This document shows, piece by piece, positions 1 to 15,803 of a DNA stretch of 64,000 nt. This stretch comes from Rhizoctonia solani (lineage: Eukaryota; Basidiomycota; Agaricomycetes; Cantharellales; Ceratobasidiaceae), in NCBI RefSeq assembly GCF_016906535.1, contig NC_057384.1, positions 992,001 through 1,056,000 on the forward strand. Reading direction: 5' to 3'. The position numbers and the translations under genes are program-made. How positions within the stretch are numbered: position 1 is the first letter of the stretch; every line of letters starts with the position of its first letter. A model generated the notes under the pieces. The model had not been told where the DNA came from. It ran no database searches and worked only from the letters and a program-made list of their open reading frames with translations.

Positions 1-288
1 GGGGTGAGGTCAATTTCTATAGCGATATGATCATCGGTGGGTTGGGAGGGGAGAAAGATTTGGCCAGCTGTGGGTGGCGTGACAAGGACGTACCTAGACT
101 TGATGGCCATGATGGCCCAACTGATTTGCTTTGTTTCGTCCGAGCGATGGTCATAGAGAGTGGCCAAGTTTGGCAAGCATATGTTCTATTCGTCCATAGA
201 CAAGACAAAAAGCCGCCCAACATTTGCGGGATCGAAACCGAGGTGCACAGCAAGCGAGGAAAACACTAGAGTCAAGAATAGAACGCGT

Positions 289-1401
289 TTATGAGCGCTT
301 GGCCTTCTTTTTGCGGGGTTGTTCAAGGTCAATCTCTTCCTCATCGTCATCATCATCCTCTTCATCCTCTTCATCACTGTCCATCTCATCGTCGCTGTCT
401 ATCATAGCTCGGCCCTGAATATAGGTTATAGTCACAATGAAACGCAAGCATAATTAAACACGTACCATCTCGCCCTCACCACGGTAATAACTCAGTGCAT
501 GAGGGAAAATATCTTGAACGATCGTCGGTCCAATCTAGGACAAATACCGTCAGTGATACCATAACAAGGGCAAACAAATAAACAACATACTTCACCGAAA
601 TCGGGACCATGCTCGAACCAGTTGAAGAAGCTACCGATCTCTTCAACGTCCTCCGGGTCTTCAGGGTTAACAATCCGAGGAGAGAGCTTGGTCAGGTTAT
701 GAGCATCATCTTTCCAGTTAATTTTGATGGACTGTAAGACACTCGGTCAGAAAATGGACGATATTTTTGCGGATATACTGACCTGGGGAGTGATGTGGGA
801 TTCCCATTCGAACACTTCTTGGGCATCTGAAACGCCGTTTGCGTCAACGTTTGTGCCAGGTGCTGGGGTGCCTGTGGGAGGAGTGTACTTGTACTCTTTC
901 TTAAGAGTTTTGTCCGAAAAATATGGGTTTTCAGAAAATTCCTGTTGAAAACATCAAATTGACGAAATTTATGCCAATGCTCAGCTACTCACAAAGATAA
1001 TACTAAATGCACGGGGCTCCACCGAATCATATTCAACCCACAAGTCAGTCAGGTGAGAAAGAGCCTTCATGTCATCTTGACCGGCTACGACCACGGCAAG
1101 CCGCGCATGCTGAGCGAGCGCCGTACCCCAGAAACGAGGAAGGGACTTGACAGCCTCGCGGCGGGCGGCATATATAGGCTGCATAATTTTTTGAGTGGCG
1201 ATGTCCACAGCAATTTCGGCTCGCTCGTGCACTGTCGCCCGAGTAAACTTCATGAACACGATGGGTGTAAATAAACATACATTTGGTTTGTGCATCTACG
1301 AGCTCCTGCTGCTGGTCATTCAATTGGGGGACATCCAATGGCGATGCCAGTTCCTTGATGGCATCTTCGTCTGCTCGTCGTTTTGCGCTATTCTTGGACA
1401 T
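289..1401 (-). CDS. SET/NAP-family histone chaperone (nucleosome assembly protein)
   Basis: The start is the ATG at 1399-1401 (MSKNSAKRRADED) and the stop is TAA at 289-291. Several short introns interrupt the frame. The protein has an N-terminal helix region (LNDQQQELVDAQTK), then the NAP core with the family pattern REAVKSLPRFWGTAL followed by QHARLAVVVAGQDDMKAL and LTDLWVEYDS. Near the end comes a segment on IGPTIVQDIFPHALSYYRGEGE and a strongly acidic tail coded by a TCATCC-rich stretch (about 320-400). The last residues are a basic KKKAKRS, a likely nuclear signal. Proteins of this family bind H2A-H2B or H3-H4 and aid nucleosome assembly; the short acidic-tailed form points to the SET/Vps75 branch rather than Nap1. 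The gene diverges from the P450 at 2007. Confidence 0.85.
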
Positions 1402-2006
1402 GGCGGGCGGTCGTAGAGTATGAGTTCAAGAAAATTGAAGTTCCATTTCTGTCTCATTTGTGACCACCCTGAGTTCTGGTGGCGGTACATCACGTGTCCG
1501 GGCCCTGGCTGCCGCATATACAGGAGAATACTCGTGTAGCTCCCGACAAGTTTAAACTCGACTTGCCTAGAATGTAATTATTCAAAGACAAATACAATAT
1601 AGACATCAATATTTCTCTACTCGTTCCTCTACCATCAACGATATCGGTTGGTCGTTTGGCACGTTTGCGGTAGAGTGACACTTGCTTGCGACGTCATTTG
1701 CAAACATGCACGGGTAAGCCATTTTGAGCATGCTTCCAGAGCGGCCCCCGTGGCCGGCAGATACCCCGAAGCGGGTCACATAAATTATAACATTGTGGAG
1801 CCCGGAGCATTCCAGAAATTGGTATACCAAAATCCAGGAGATATCAACATTCGACCTAACTTGTTTCGGGAGTCAGCTCATTTGTAAACCAAATTTACTG
1901 CTTGGTACTTAAACTTCCAACAGCCCCATATCACATTATTGCCTATCATCTCATCTACCGCCATACCTTTGAATTCATCTCTCGCTGCTTGCTACCTCTC
2001 AGCTTC
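1402..2006. promoter_or_regulatory. Divergent intergenic region between the NAP and P450 genes
   Basis: This 605-bp stretch separates two start codons that face away from each other, so it must hold both promoters. A TCACGTG E-box-like site lies near 1491. I see no credible coding sequence, and no TATA box that can be assigned with confidence. Confidence 0.4.
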
Positions 2007-4774
2007 ATGTCAGATCCCCTACATGACAGTATCGGTGGACCTCCAAGGATGTATCAATCCTTGTCGCCACCCCTACTTATCCTCTCTTTGCCTCTGATAG
2101 TCGTGTTTTGGATATGGTATTGCTCAACGAAAGGTTCCGATGCCTTGCACAGGCTCGATGGCCCACCCTCACCCGGGACTCTACTAGGTATACTACTTCT
2201 CGAATTTAATCCTAGTTAATCTGCAGAGCAAGCTACCCTGACTCGTGCTTATGTTCTTTCAGGCCATCTTAAGATGCTTTTCGATCCTGTGAAAGGAATG
2301 AGTACCCAATCTGAGTTGCTCGATACATACGGATCGGCCTGTAGGCTGAAAGGAGTACTTGGGGTAGGTTCTACCGTTTGGTAAATTGAAGGACCAATCT
2401 TCATCTATTCCGTCGCAGACCGATCAGTTGTGGATCTCAGACCCTGGCGCCATGCATGAGATCCTCGTCAAGTCCCACGAGAGGTTTCGGCAGCCAGACT
2501 TTATCATAACGTGTGCCAAACCAGGTGCCTCTTTTAATGAATCTCAACTGACAATTATTGCTTCGTTAGATGGATGAGGCTGCTAATAGGATCGAATATA
2601 TTGACCGCGACCGGCAAGTACCGCCTACTCCTATTGAATCAACGAATATTGATTATTTTGCAGGTCATAAACATCGGATGCAACGCAAGGTTCGTGCTTT
2701 TATCGGCTGGTCTTTCGTCCTTCCAACCTTGTGCACAGCTCTTGAATCCAGCCTTTACGTCTACACATATGCGCAATAGTAAGACTCTGGTGTATTTAGT
2801 TCCGAACTTTTCAGTTGACAACCTAACCCACTATTTCAGTGGCAAGTTTTTAGGAGCACATGATACTCACAGGCTAACCCCTTTTGTCCAAAAAGACGCC
2901 AGCGGCGACTGCGGTAGCCCACAAAGTAAGCGCGGAAAGTTATCAACCCATTTTCTTCCGCTCATATCCGCCACACTAGCTTAAAAAGGCCATCGGGTTA
3001 GAAATCAATTCTCAGGGGGGAAACTCTGGCACGCTTGACCTCTTTCGATGGTTAAATGCTACCGCTCTGGAGGTGGTGGGTGAAGCGGGTCCGTCACTAT
3101 TCCTCGATAGTAATCAATCGTCACTCAACCCCAGTGCTGCGAAGGATTCAATTACTCCTTCAGTGCTCTGGAACCCAACAATGAGCACATGAAATATCTT
3201 ACCGCATGTCATAATCTGAGGTGAGTATATGTGCCGCACATTGTTTGCCCGTGGATGCAGATCTGACAGAATGGATTCGCCTATCCACAGAACATTGTTG
3301 TCAAAGCTGTGGTATTTGACACCAATTCTTCCCTGGGCCTTTAAAGTAGGATCGGCACGATTTCGCCGGATGATCGTGGATTGCATTCCGTTTGGCCCCG
3401 TCCGAGAACTCAGAGATGCAGTGGATATAGTGGATAATGTGGTATGTTCTCCTATCTTCTAACAGTTTCGAGAAGGTTCTAATTTACTCTCTGTTTTTAG
3501 GCAACCAAGGTTTACCGTGATAAAAGAAACGAGTTGGGTAAAACCCCACTCAATGTCGGGAGTCAAATGAGCCGTGATGTCATGTCCTCACTATGTTCGT
3601 ACGTTTCCTTGCACGAAAATTCAGGTCATCGTTAACAAAAATGCCCAGTAATGCAAAATAGCATAGTGAGCTCTGAAGAAGCTATGAATGAAGAAGAACT
3701 AATATCTCAAGTGAAGTAAGGCTCTATTTTTTTAGGCTTATGGCTAGATATAGTACTCAAGCTTACACCCAATCATTGTGGATTTAGTGCTGTCACGATA
3801 GCCGCACATGATTCTACAAGGTACATGCCTCACATATATGTCTTTAAAGAGAATTCTTACCAGCCGCCATGAAGCACCGCACTAGCGAGAACTATCTACA
3901 TACTCGCTCAGTTCCCTGAATTTCAATCTCAACTCCGCGAAGAGGTCCGCGAAGCGCACGAAATACACGGTGAACAGCTAAACTACGACCAACTTAACTC
4001 GCTTCCATTCCTTGATGCTGTTTGTCGGGAGTCCTTGCGCTTGTATGCTCCTGGTTTGTTCTTAGTTCGTGTTGCCCAAGAGAACTGTTCAATTCCTCTT
4101 CTGTATCCTGCAAGGCCGAGGGATAAGAAAGGGGAAATGACACGTGTATTTGTGGATAAGGGGACCTATATCTATCTTTCATTGGATGGAGCAAACCGTG
4201 ACCTGTGAGTAGCTGCTACTCGAAGGTGTATCATCAAATTTTTATTGACTTCACATGCCTATAGGCGTACGTGGGGTGAAGATGCAAACGTATTTCGGCC
4301 GTCACGTTGGTTGGATTCCACACCCTCAAATTTGCATGGTTCGCGGATGCCAGGCATTTACTCATCTCTGTGGGTCTAATCCCATCTACTTCGTTTACAT
4401 TATCATGCTCACAGATCAATTAGAATGACATTCTCGGGTGGCCCGCGCGCCTGCATGTAAGTCATCTGAAAATCTCATACTCCCCGAATCTGGTGTAACC
4501 GGCACTCATGATGTGTTATAGCGGTTTCAGATTCTCACAGCTAGAAATGAGTGAGCTCATTCTCACGCCCTGACACCAAACGCAGCCAACTTCATATTTC
4601 ACAGAATTATTGCTCACAACATTGGTTTCATCCTTCAAGTTCGAACTATCGGATGCCCCAATTATGTGGCGACTTGAAAGCGTCCCGAAGCCATACGTGG
4701 TTTTCGGTACCGATGAGGGAGTTTCGAGCCCATCGATGCCAATGCGTGTAACACGGTTGGATAAAGCCGGCTAG
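2007..4774 (+). CDS. Cytochrome P450 monooxygenase
   Basis: A membrane-anchored, heme-thiolate monooxygenase with many short introns. The chosen ATG (2007) gives a short leader followed by a hydrophobic anchor (PPLLILSLPLIVVFWIWYC) and a proline-rich hinge (LDGPPSPGTLLG). Later exons carry the C-helix region (HKHRMQRK then LLNPAFTSTHMRN), the I-helix oxygen-binding motif AAHDSTSTALART, the K-helix ExxR (RESLRLYAP) and the heme loop FSGGPRACIGFRFSQLEM with the cysteine ligand. The C-terminus ends RVTRLDKAG and TAG at 4772-4774. In the I helix the usual G-x-D-T-T is AHDST, a conservative change. All hallmark motifs are present, so the enzyme is probably functional; the substrate cannot be told from sequence. 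It resembles the large fungal families used in secondary and xenobiotic metabolism. Confidence 0.88.
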
Positions 4775-5040
4775 CTTCTGCGCTCCATCGACATGATTGT
4801 TTAATAATGGCTGTAGTTTTCCGGCAAGATTGACTAAATTTGTGAATATAAGTCTGAATATATGAATTAAAGTGCCTTATCTCCCCCTCCGTTGATTATA
4901 GTAGAAATAGAGTCGCAAAGAATTGGTATAAGGACGCATACATGCACCTGACGGCATGACAACAGCATTGGCGCTTAGGGGATATGGAGTATTATTGCGC
5001 ATGCATACGTAATGAATCAGCATCGAAACACTGACCACGA

Positions 5041-5875
5041 ATGGCCGAGACCCCCTTCCTCGACCTGTTTAGCGGTGATAGAGAGAAGTTCAATAGTGAA
5101 TCAGGCGAATACGCTGTCACGGTCGACTTACTGGTTAGCAAGGCTGCCACTTATGGGCTTCCTTCACGTCCTGAGGAACTGGATGAAGAGCAACAAGGAA
5201 TCTTGAACGATTTGTCGGTATGTGATTGATTGATAACGAATGCACTCGTAGAATGATCTGACCTAAATCAATATATTCAGTCTGGAAAGAGGCTCCGCTT
5301 TCAACCACCCGAGCCCCTCAGTATTGGTCGTCTTATTTTTGATCTCGATGACTCGCCCGGTCTCGCTAAAACCTGTGCCAACTTTGTATCGTTGTGTAAA
5401 GGAGACAAGGGAATGTGCAAAAACGCCCCTAATAAGCCATTACACTACAAAGGCACGGCGATTCACCGAATCGCTAAAGATTTTGTGGCGCAAGGTGGAG
5501 ATATCACACGTAACGATGGCAGTGGCGGGGAGGTTAGTCATTTGATTCATTTGCATAATAACCTGACTCTTACCAGGGCTTAAGTCTATTTACGGCGGAA
5601 AATTTGCTGATGCGAAAGAGGGCCTGAAGGCGAAAGCAGAATTTGGTTCGTTGGCTATGGCAAATTCGGGCAAAAATAGCAATACTAGCCAATTTTTCGT
5701 GGTACTTACCTCTGATCCCGGAAAACTTGCCAAGATCACTGGCAAGTATGTTGTTTTCGGCCAGACAAGAACTTCTGGAGAAGGAGAACAAGTACTTCTA
5801 CGACTAGGTGCTCTGTCGGGTACAAACGAGCAACCTTTGCAACCAGTATGGATTGAATCCAGTGGTGTACTCTAA
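5041..5875 (+). CDS. Cyclophilin-type peptidyl-prolyl cis-trans isomerase (divergent)
   Basis: Three exons fit exactly: 5041-5217, 5281-5532 and 5585-5875, giving 239 residues and TAA at 5873-5875. The last intron ends in AAG, which joins GGE to SIYGGKF. The cyclophilin core follows a non-canonical N-terminal block of about 60 residues. Core motifs are HRIAKDFVAQGGDITRNDGS (catalytic Arg, Phe and Gln present), SLAMANSGKNSNTSQFFVVL and GKYVVFGQ. The tryptophan that binds cyclosporin A in CypA is not present; KITGKYVVFG occupies the WLDGKHVVFG site. The C-terminus departs from the family (GALSGTNEQPLQPVWIESSG). Catalysis is plausible and cyclosporin sensitivity is doubtful. It lies 266 bp downstream of the P450. 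Confidence 0.85.
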
Positions 5876-5903
5876 TTGAATTAAATAGAAACTCTGTCCT
5901 TGT

Positions 5904-6513
5904 TCAATCTTTGGTTTGCCTCCCTCCTTCAAGAACTTCCTTCACTACCGCCTCAATCGGTCCCTTGTCAATGTATACTTCAAATCCCTTCAGCACATTC
6001 TCTCCAACTCGCTTATGAAGAATGGCGAGCCCTGGAATTTGGATAGTACGCCCTTCTAGGTCCCCCTTAACTTTGTAAGAGATAATTGTAGTCTGATAGA
6101 TCAATCCAAGAGGAACATCGAAGGAAATCCGGATCACCCTATTTATTTGAGGTTCATATGAAATACCTCAAGCCAGGCGAGCTTCCAATGAGAAGTTGCA
6201 AACACTCACCCATGATGCATAAATTCCAAGACACTGTACTGCGGCTCCATGTAATTTTGTATCGCCTTCTTCCCTTCGATTCTAGGTGTGTTTCCGAATT
6301 GAAAGAATGCGTCTACCAAAGTCATGAATGCATTGGGTCAGAAATTCACTAATATACGAAACCTCGAGACTTACCGTCTGCCCACCATTTATCCCACCTC
6401 GACCAATCCAGAGCGTCAGAATCTTGCATAAACTGATCTATCCAAGCCCTTTCAGCTTGGATTTCTTCCGATGTGAGACCAGGAGCGGACAATTGTGTGA
6501 TTGACGAGGTCAT
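5904..6513 (-). CDS. NTF2/SnoaL-like small protein, copy 1
   Basis: The start is the ATG at 6511-6513 (MTSSITQLSAPGLTSEE) and the stop is TGA at 5904-5906, with two short introns. Exon 1 encodes a helix ending WIDQFMQDSDALDWSRWDKW. Exon 2 gives DAFFQFGNTPRIEGKKAIQ, and the last exon gives VIRISFDVPLGLIYQTTIIS and KGFEVYIDKGPIEAVVKEVL. The helix-then-curved-sheet pattern, with its xxFQFGNTPxxxGxxAI segment, matches SnoaL/NTF2-like fold proteins of about 150 residues. Such proteins act as small cyclases, isomerases or binding proteins; the substrate here is unknown. It converges on the cyclophilin gene with only 28 bp between stop codons. A clear paralogue lies at 10185-10784. Confidence 0.72.
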
Positions 6514-7231
6514 AGTTGAATCTAATTGAAAGATTTGAACAACTGTGCTCCCGGAAGTAGGATGTCATATGTTATAATTGTGCCTGCTATAAAAGCTTCG
6601 GTTCATCGTTTCTTCGGGGCACGGGGTGATTAAAAAAGGAGGTCCGATACATTGCAATGACCTGGATTATTCAGGAACTCGAGCACTGCCATCTACTACC
6701 GGGATCTCCGGTTGTCCCTAAAGAAGGCTAACCTATCAATGAATATATTCAATTGCAAATGTTGCATAGGGGGTACATATATTGGGGGTAGACAACTAAT
6801 CAAAATCCCATATATTCGGTCCCAAGCTTGAGTCCGAGGGCTATTGGTAACTTAACAGAGTCCATTACTCACATCAATCCAAACATTCCAAATTAACACA
6901 CGGCGAACCCCAAAATTACGTGCCTATACGGACAGTCCGTATCGCATTTGCGGGTTGTCAAGCATTCACACCCAGATACCCATAACTTGCGGCCAAGTGA
7001 TTGCCACACACAGGAGGATAAAGATAGTAGATCTGATGGTTGGATTATGCCAGCATGACACTCAAGGCGTAGCCTCCTATACTGATAATGCACACTTTGA
7101 TTCCTGCCGTGGATGCTCTAGTCTGTTGTGGATACCGTCTGATTAATAGTTAGATCGCCACCATACTTTATATGGTAGACTAACTGGGGTTTGGTCCAAT
7201 AGCTTCTTGTCTCCTTCAGAGCTTAAACTCG
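6514..7231. other. Intergenic stretch upstream of NTF2-like copy 1
   Basis: No gene can be supported here. The part nearest 6513 should hold the promoter of the minus-strand NTF2-like gene. The rest is AT-rich with only short, unconvincing reading frames. Confidence 0.4.
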
Positions 7232-7425
7232 GCAAAAACGGTCTTTGCTGGGGAGCGCTCGGGAGTGGCATAATGCACTCCTCAGGCTCCCCGAGCTTTG
7301 GAAGCCCCGCTGGACAATTAGTTAGCTGACATCTAATCCCAAACAGGAGTCAATACCAGTGGGCTCCCGAACCAGGGAGTGCACTATGCCCCTCCTAAGC
7401 ACTCCCTAGCAAAAACCGTTTTTGC
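7232..7425. mobile_element. MITE with about 50-bp terminal inverted repeats
   Basis: The first 50 bases (7232-7281, beginning GCAAAAACGGTCTTTGCTGG) match the reverse complement of 7376-7425 (beginning GCAAAAACGGTTTTTGCTAG) with a few mismatches, all along the arm through GGAG...GCACTCC. The 194-bp length, long imperfect terminal repeats and lack of coding sequence fit a non-autonomous miniature inverted-repeat element. No clear target-site duplication could be found next to the ends, so the superfamily is unassigned. Confidence 0.7.
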
Positions 7426-7535
7426 AAATAACTATGACGACACCAGCACCAAAATTTAAATCAATCACTTGTGCTTCAATTTTTATTCTTGTGCGCTTAT
7501 TGAATGCGGAAACTTGACAAATTGTATGGTGCATT

Positions 7536-8200
7536 GTACTGGTCAGTCACAAAAGTGTGGAAATGTACAGGTTTGCAAACTCAGGCTTAAGACTGGCACT
7601 GGATGTGCTAGTTGAAGTTGTGCAATGCGACGAGCCATTTTACTCCCAGCTTAAATCAAATCAAATGGATAACAGGGACCTATGGGAGGAGAGCAAGAAT
7701 AGGACAAAAAACCGACTTCTGAAGCCTAGCAGTTACGGAGACGACAAGACTTGGAGTTGAACAAGAGTGGTTGAAATAGCTAACTTAGATTCTGAACTAA
7801 GCCAAAAAATAATAACATTGAGGAGATATGAGCACCAAAAGATAAGTATATTTGCCCGTTTCCATACGGCACAACAACTCCTCAAATTTACTATGTTTTG
7901 ATACCTATATCTTCTCAATGTTATTATTTTTTGGCTTAGTTCAGAATCTAAGTTAGCTATTTCAACCACTCTTGTTCAACTCCAAGTCTTGTCGTCTCCG
8001 TAACTGCTAGGCTTCAGAAGTCGGTTTTTTGTCCTATTCTTGCTCTCCTCCCATAGGTCCCTGTTATCCATTTGATTTGATTTAAGCTGGGAGTAAAATG
8101 GCTCGTCGCATTGCACAACTTCAACTAGCACATCCAGTGCCAGTCTTAAGCCTGAGTTTGCAAACCTGTACATTTCCACACTTTTGTAATGGACTAGTAC
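7536..8200. repeat. Fold-back element with 273-bp near-identical inverted arms
   Basis: Positions 7550-7822 are the reverse complement of 7914-8186 with almost no difference; both arms translate to the same 66-residue string from EMYRFANSGLRL. Outside this, about 14 further bases pair imperfectly down to GTACTGGTC at 7536 and GGACTAGTAC at 8200. Inside, the 91-bp centre is itself only partly complementary. The open frame in the arms looks incidental and I recognise no domain. This may be a fold-back transposon or a recent inverted duplication. It could also be an assembly artefact, although the diverged centre argues against a simple one. Confidence 0.75.
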
Positions 8201-9654
8201 GTACACCTCTGCCAGCTACTGTACGGTGCTCAGCTAGTCAAAGGCTGTCAAAGCCCGTGTGTGAGTCGCGTGAACATTTTTCTCTCCTTTTGAGTATGTG
8301 AACCGCAGCGCGCGGAGGCATCACATGCAATACTTTGAGCGAGGGCGGAGTCGCGGTCACGTGGGTCGGCCAGACACCATTCCATACTGCAATCTCGGAA
8401 TGGTGTACTGAGCGTCAGGATTCAGACCGTCCTCGCGTTTTTCGGCACCCGCTCACCATTCCTCAGCTTCTGCCATATATTTAACGGTTTTATTTACTTA
8501 TTGCCTATTTTATTACATATTGATTCACATCATAACCATCCGTATGCGGTTCTCTGCCACCCCAAGCCTTCGATCTGGACGGTCGCAGTCTTGGGTAGCA
8601 CGGCCAACGCCCCTAGGCCACCTCTGGGTGGCCATAGGCTTGTCCCCTTGTATCGCGTACAGAACCCACATTGCATACGTAGTGACCGGAGCATAGGTTA
8701 ATTATAATCTACTTCGCAGCCTCGAATACATGCTTATGCTATCGTGCTCCGCCTACAAAACCACTTCTTGGACGCATTACGCCACATGTTTTGAACATAG
8801 TTTAGACCACTTGAAGCCGAGTCTCATTCGCTACTCTACTCCCAATCCTTGACTGAGATGTGTTCGGTGGTAGTCATTGCCGATGGTTATGATAATCGAG
8901 TTACCAATGTTTTACACGCAATCGTGAAGCTCCAGTACCGAATCATATTATGTGGAGTTTTGCTACGGAGCATGCGGAGTCAGCGAAACTTATACTAGGC
9001 CCGACTGGCCGGCCTATCTGATCGTGTACAGTAACATGTTTCATGTTGTTCATAGCGTCTTGCTAAGGAGCGTGCCTTGCTCATTTCCTCCATTCAACGC
9101 AGTACGAGCCCTTGGGGCCCGCGTAATTGTTAGTCTCGCCTCTCTATTTTTCTCTTTCTGTAAATTCCATCCACCACACCTCTGTGCGGATCCAGCTACT
9201 CTATCCCTCTACTGTCCTCTGGCCCGGTCGTGACACCTTTCTACCTTCCCATAGATATATGTATTCCATCACATTGTTGATCCGAGCCCAAGTATCGAGC
9301 CATCTATGCAATCATACGGGAGATACGTACCGTAATCTTTGGACTTGTAGATAACTGTACTAGTACAGATGCACGTACTTATATTTACTCTTAGAGTCCT
9401 GCTAAGCCTGATGCCTTTTAACAGCAAACCGAAAAATCTGATCTAGTTGTCTCACGCGATCACACCAGTCAACAGTCTAAGCTTATGGTCACAGTAGGCG
9501 CCGTGCCGCAATCCTCACAATGTAAATCTAGCTGTGATGTCGTCATGTGGCTTTGGAAGACTGAATGGCCCAAGGTGTTAAATGGCATAATCTGGTAACC
9601 AGCGGTCATGAGCCCACAGCTGTACAATCATACTAGGACGTTCATAACATAAAT
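8201..9654. other. Gene-poor stretch
   Basis: No convincing gene. It contains a short hairpin (ACCATTCC at 8376-8383 pairing with GGAATGGT at 8397-8404) and a CACGTG site near 8358. The reading frames are short and overlap on both strands without recognisable motifs. Confidence 0.35.
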
Positions 9655-9870
9655 CTAGTTATTGATGTCATCACATGGATTGGAGAGATATGATGAGTCG
9701 GGATGTTGGAGGGCAGGTATTTTGTGTCTGACGGGCATAAGCTCATTCTTGGGCGGGGTGGCCCTTGATAGGATGTATCTCGCAAGGTAGAAGGCTGCAT
9801 TTAGAAAGAGATATCTAAGCTCGTCGATAGTATAATCATGGTTTCTGGTGTTATATGAGGGCTTTGGCAT
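9655..9870 (-). CDS. Small hypothetical open frame, possibly an isolated exon
   Basis: A 71-codon frame from an ATG at 9868-9870 (MPKPSYNTRNHDYTIDELRY) to TAG. The composition is protein-like (a hydrophobic middle, LFLNAAFYLARYILS, then a proline-bearing tail), but no family is recognised. It may be one exon of a larger decayed gene. A diverged copy of its last about 50 bp lies 130 bp downstream at about 9525-9575. I cannot show that it is expressed. Confidence 0.22.
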   Translation of the reverse strand: MPKPSYNTRNHDYTIDELRYLFLNAAFYLARYILSRATPPKNELMPVRHKIPALQHPDSSYLSNPCDDINN

Positions 9871-10184
9871 CGGATTTCGCGGGTATATGCGTCTGATTTT
9901 TGGTGATAAGAAATTTAGAAATATACCTGATAAAGACTAATCCGCCCAAAAAGTGAATCCATGCCTGTCGGGCACAACATATCTGTCCTTCAACATCCCA
10001 GCTCATCCTACCCTCCCAAGCCGCATGACGACACCAGTAGTTAGACTTATACTACGAACATCGGAGTAACGCTATAGTTATTAGAGTGACCGCAAGGATC
10101 CAATCACGAATCGTACGATATACAGTATACAGTTTTCAACCAATACGATTGATCATCGTAACTTGGGTCTGCCTATAACCACTC

Positions 10185-10784
10185 CTACTCAGGCCTTTTT
10201 GCGCCTCGAAGCTCACGTACAACATCGGCTATAGGTTGCTGGTTAAAATATGCTTCAAAGCCTTCTATAGTGGCGCTTCCAATTTTCTTGTGAATTACCA
10301 CCAACGCGCGAATCTCAATATCGCGCGCCTTGGGGTCACCTTTGATCCGATAATTCAGGAGTTCGGTTTGGTAAATCAAGCCGGACGTAACATCGAATGA
10401 CCGACGCACAACACGACTAATACCATAAATTGGGAAATACGCATTTACTCAATCAGCGACGTATCGATTATCAACACAGATAAGGCGTACTTACATGTGC
10501 TTGAATTGATCCAGAAAACCAAACTTCTCGCGCCAATGATGTGCAATTGCTTCTTTACCTTCTAGCTTGGGGGTATCAGAGAATTGGAGAAATGCATCTA
10601 GATGGATGGATGAGCGATAGGCGCATATATATCTATCCTACTAACTATTGTCCCAGAAACTTTCCCATTGAGACCAATCCATTGAGTCTGCGGCGAGGGT
10701 CCATTCACTTAGCCAGTTCTCTTCAGCATGAAGCTGCTCGCCGGTAAGACCTTGCGCGGAGACCAGAGGACCGGAGGAAGCCAT
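10185..10784 (-). CDS. NTF2/SnoaL-like small protein, copy 2
   Basis: The start is the ATG at 10782-10784 (MASSGPLVSAQGLTGEQLHA) and the stop is TAG at 10185-10187. It has the same exon layout as the gene at 5904-6513. Exon 1 ends in SMDWSQWESFW, exon 2 reads DAFLQFSDTPKLEGKEAIA, and the last exon reads RRSFDVTSGLIYQTELLNY and IEGFEAYFNQQPIADVVREL. Alignment by eye to copy 1 is continuous through all three exons, so the two are duplicates that have diverged considerably. The fold is SnoaL/NTF2-like and the function is unknown. The fold-back element and MITE lie between the copies. Confidence 0.7.
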
Positions 10785-11415
10785 ATCTACCCACACACGG
10801 TATCGTTGATAGAATTTCGATGTGTAAGAGGTAATATCTATTTTATAGTAAGCACGTGTCTACATACGCCTAGCGTGTGATGGCAGAGCACCACAACGGA
10901 ACAAACCTGGCTAGACTACTCTGTTCGGCCGTTTGATACGAATCTGAGGGGCCCACATCCATTTCTGAAAATGCTAAGGGCATATAGGATTCCAGCGCAA
11001 GATATACTCCTGCCCTAGATCTGGTACCCTCTGCAATTCGGCACATCACATATTTACCAGTGGGTCATGATTGACAGGGCGCCTACCCACATTAAATTAC
11101 TCAAGCCAGATGACCACGAATCACATGGGAAGTACAAGAACATGGCGCCTCTTCTTGAGCCCAAGGTTGGAAACACTTACTCACAGATCCAGTACTACTA
11201 CGACCGGGAGAATTGACAAAGGAGAGATACGGGCATGGCATTTAGGCCCTTGAGTACCCGTGAGTACCTGCTCTAGTTTTGGTCCACCCCAGTTGTATTC
11301 TAACCAAGAAGCGCCATCGACTATGAATAGCAAATGTCGAACGGTTTAATTGTATGCAAAACAAGAAGCCAAAGGGATACAATAATAATCGTTTGAAACC
11401 AACGCCAACCTATTC
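10785..11415. other. Intergenic stretch between NTF2-like copy 2 and RPC2
   Basis: It carries the promoter side of NTF2-like copy 2 and the 3' flank of RPC2. I see no gene or repeat here. Confidence 0.4.

Positions 11416-15803
<4,388 letters not shown>

Noticed and set aside
7557..7760. Open frame in the left arm of the fold-back element, mirrored at 7976-8206
   Set aside because: It is present only because the arms are identical copies. It matches no known family and lies wholly within the repeat.
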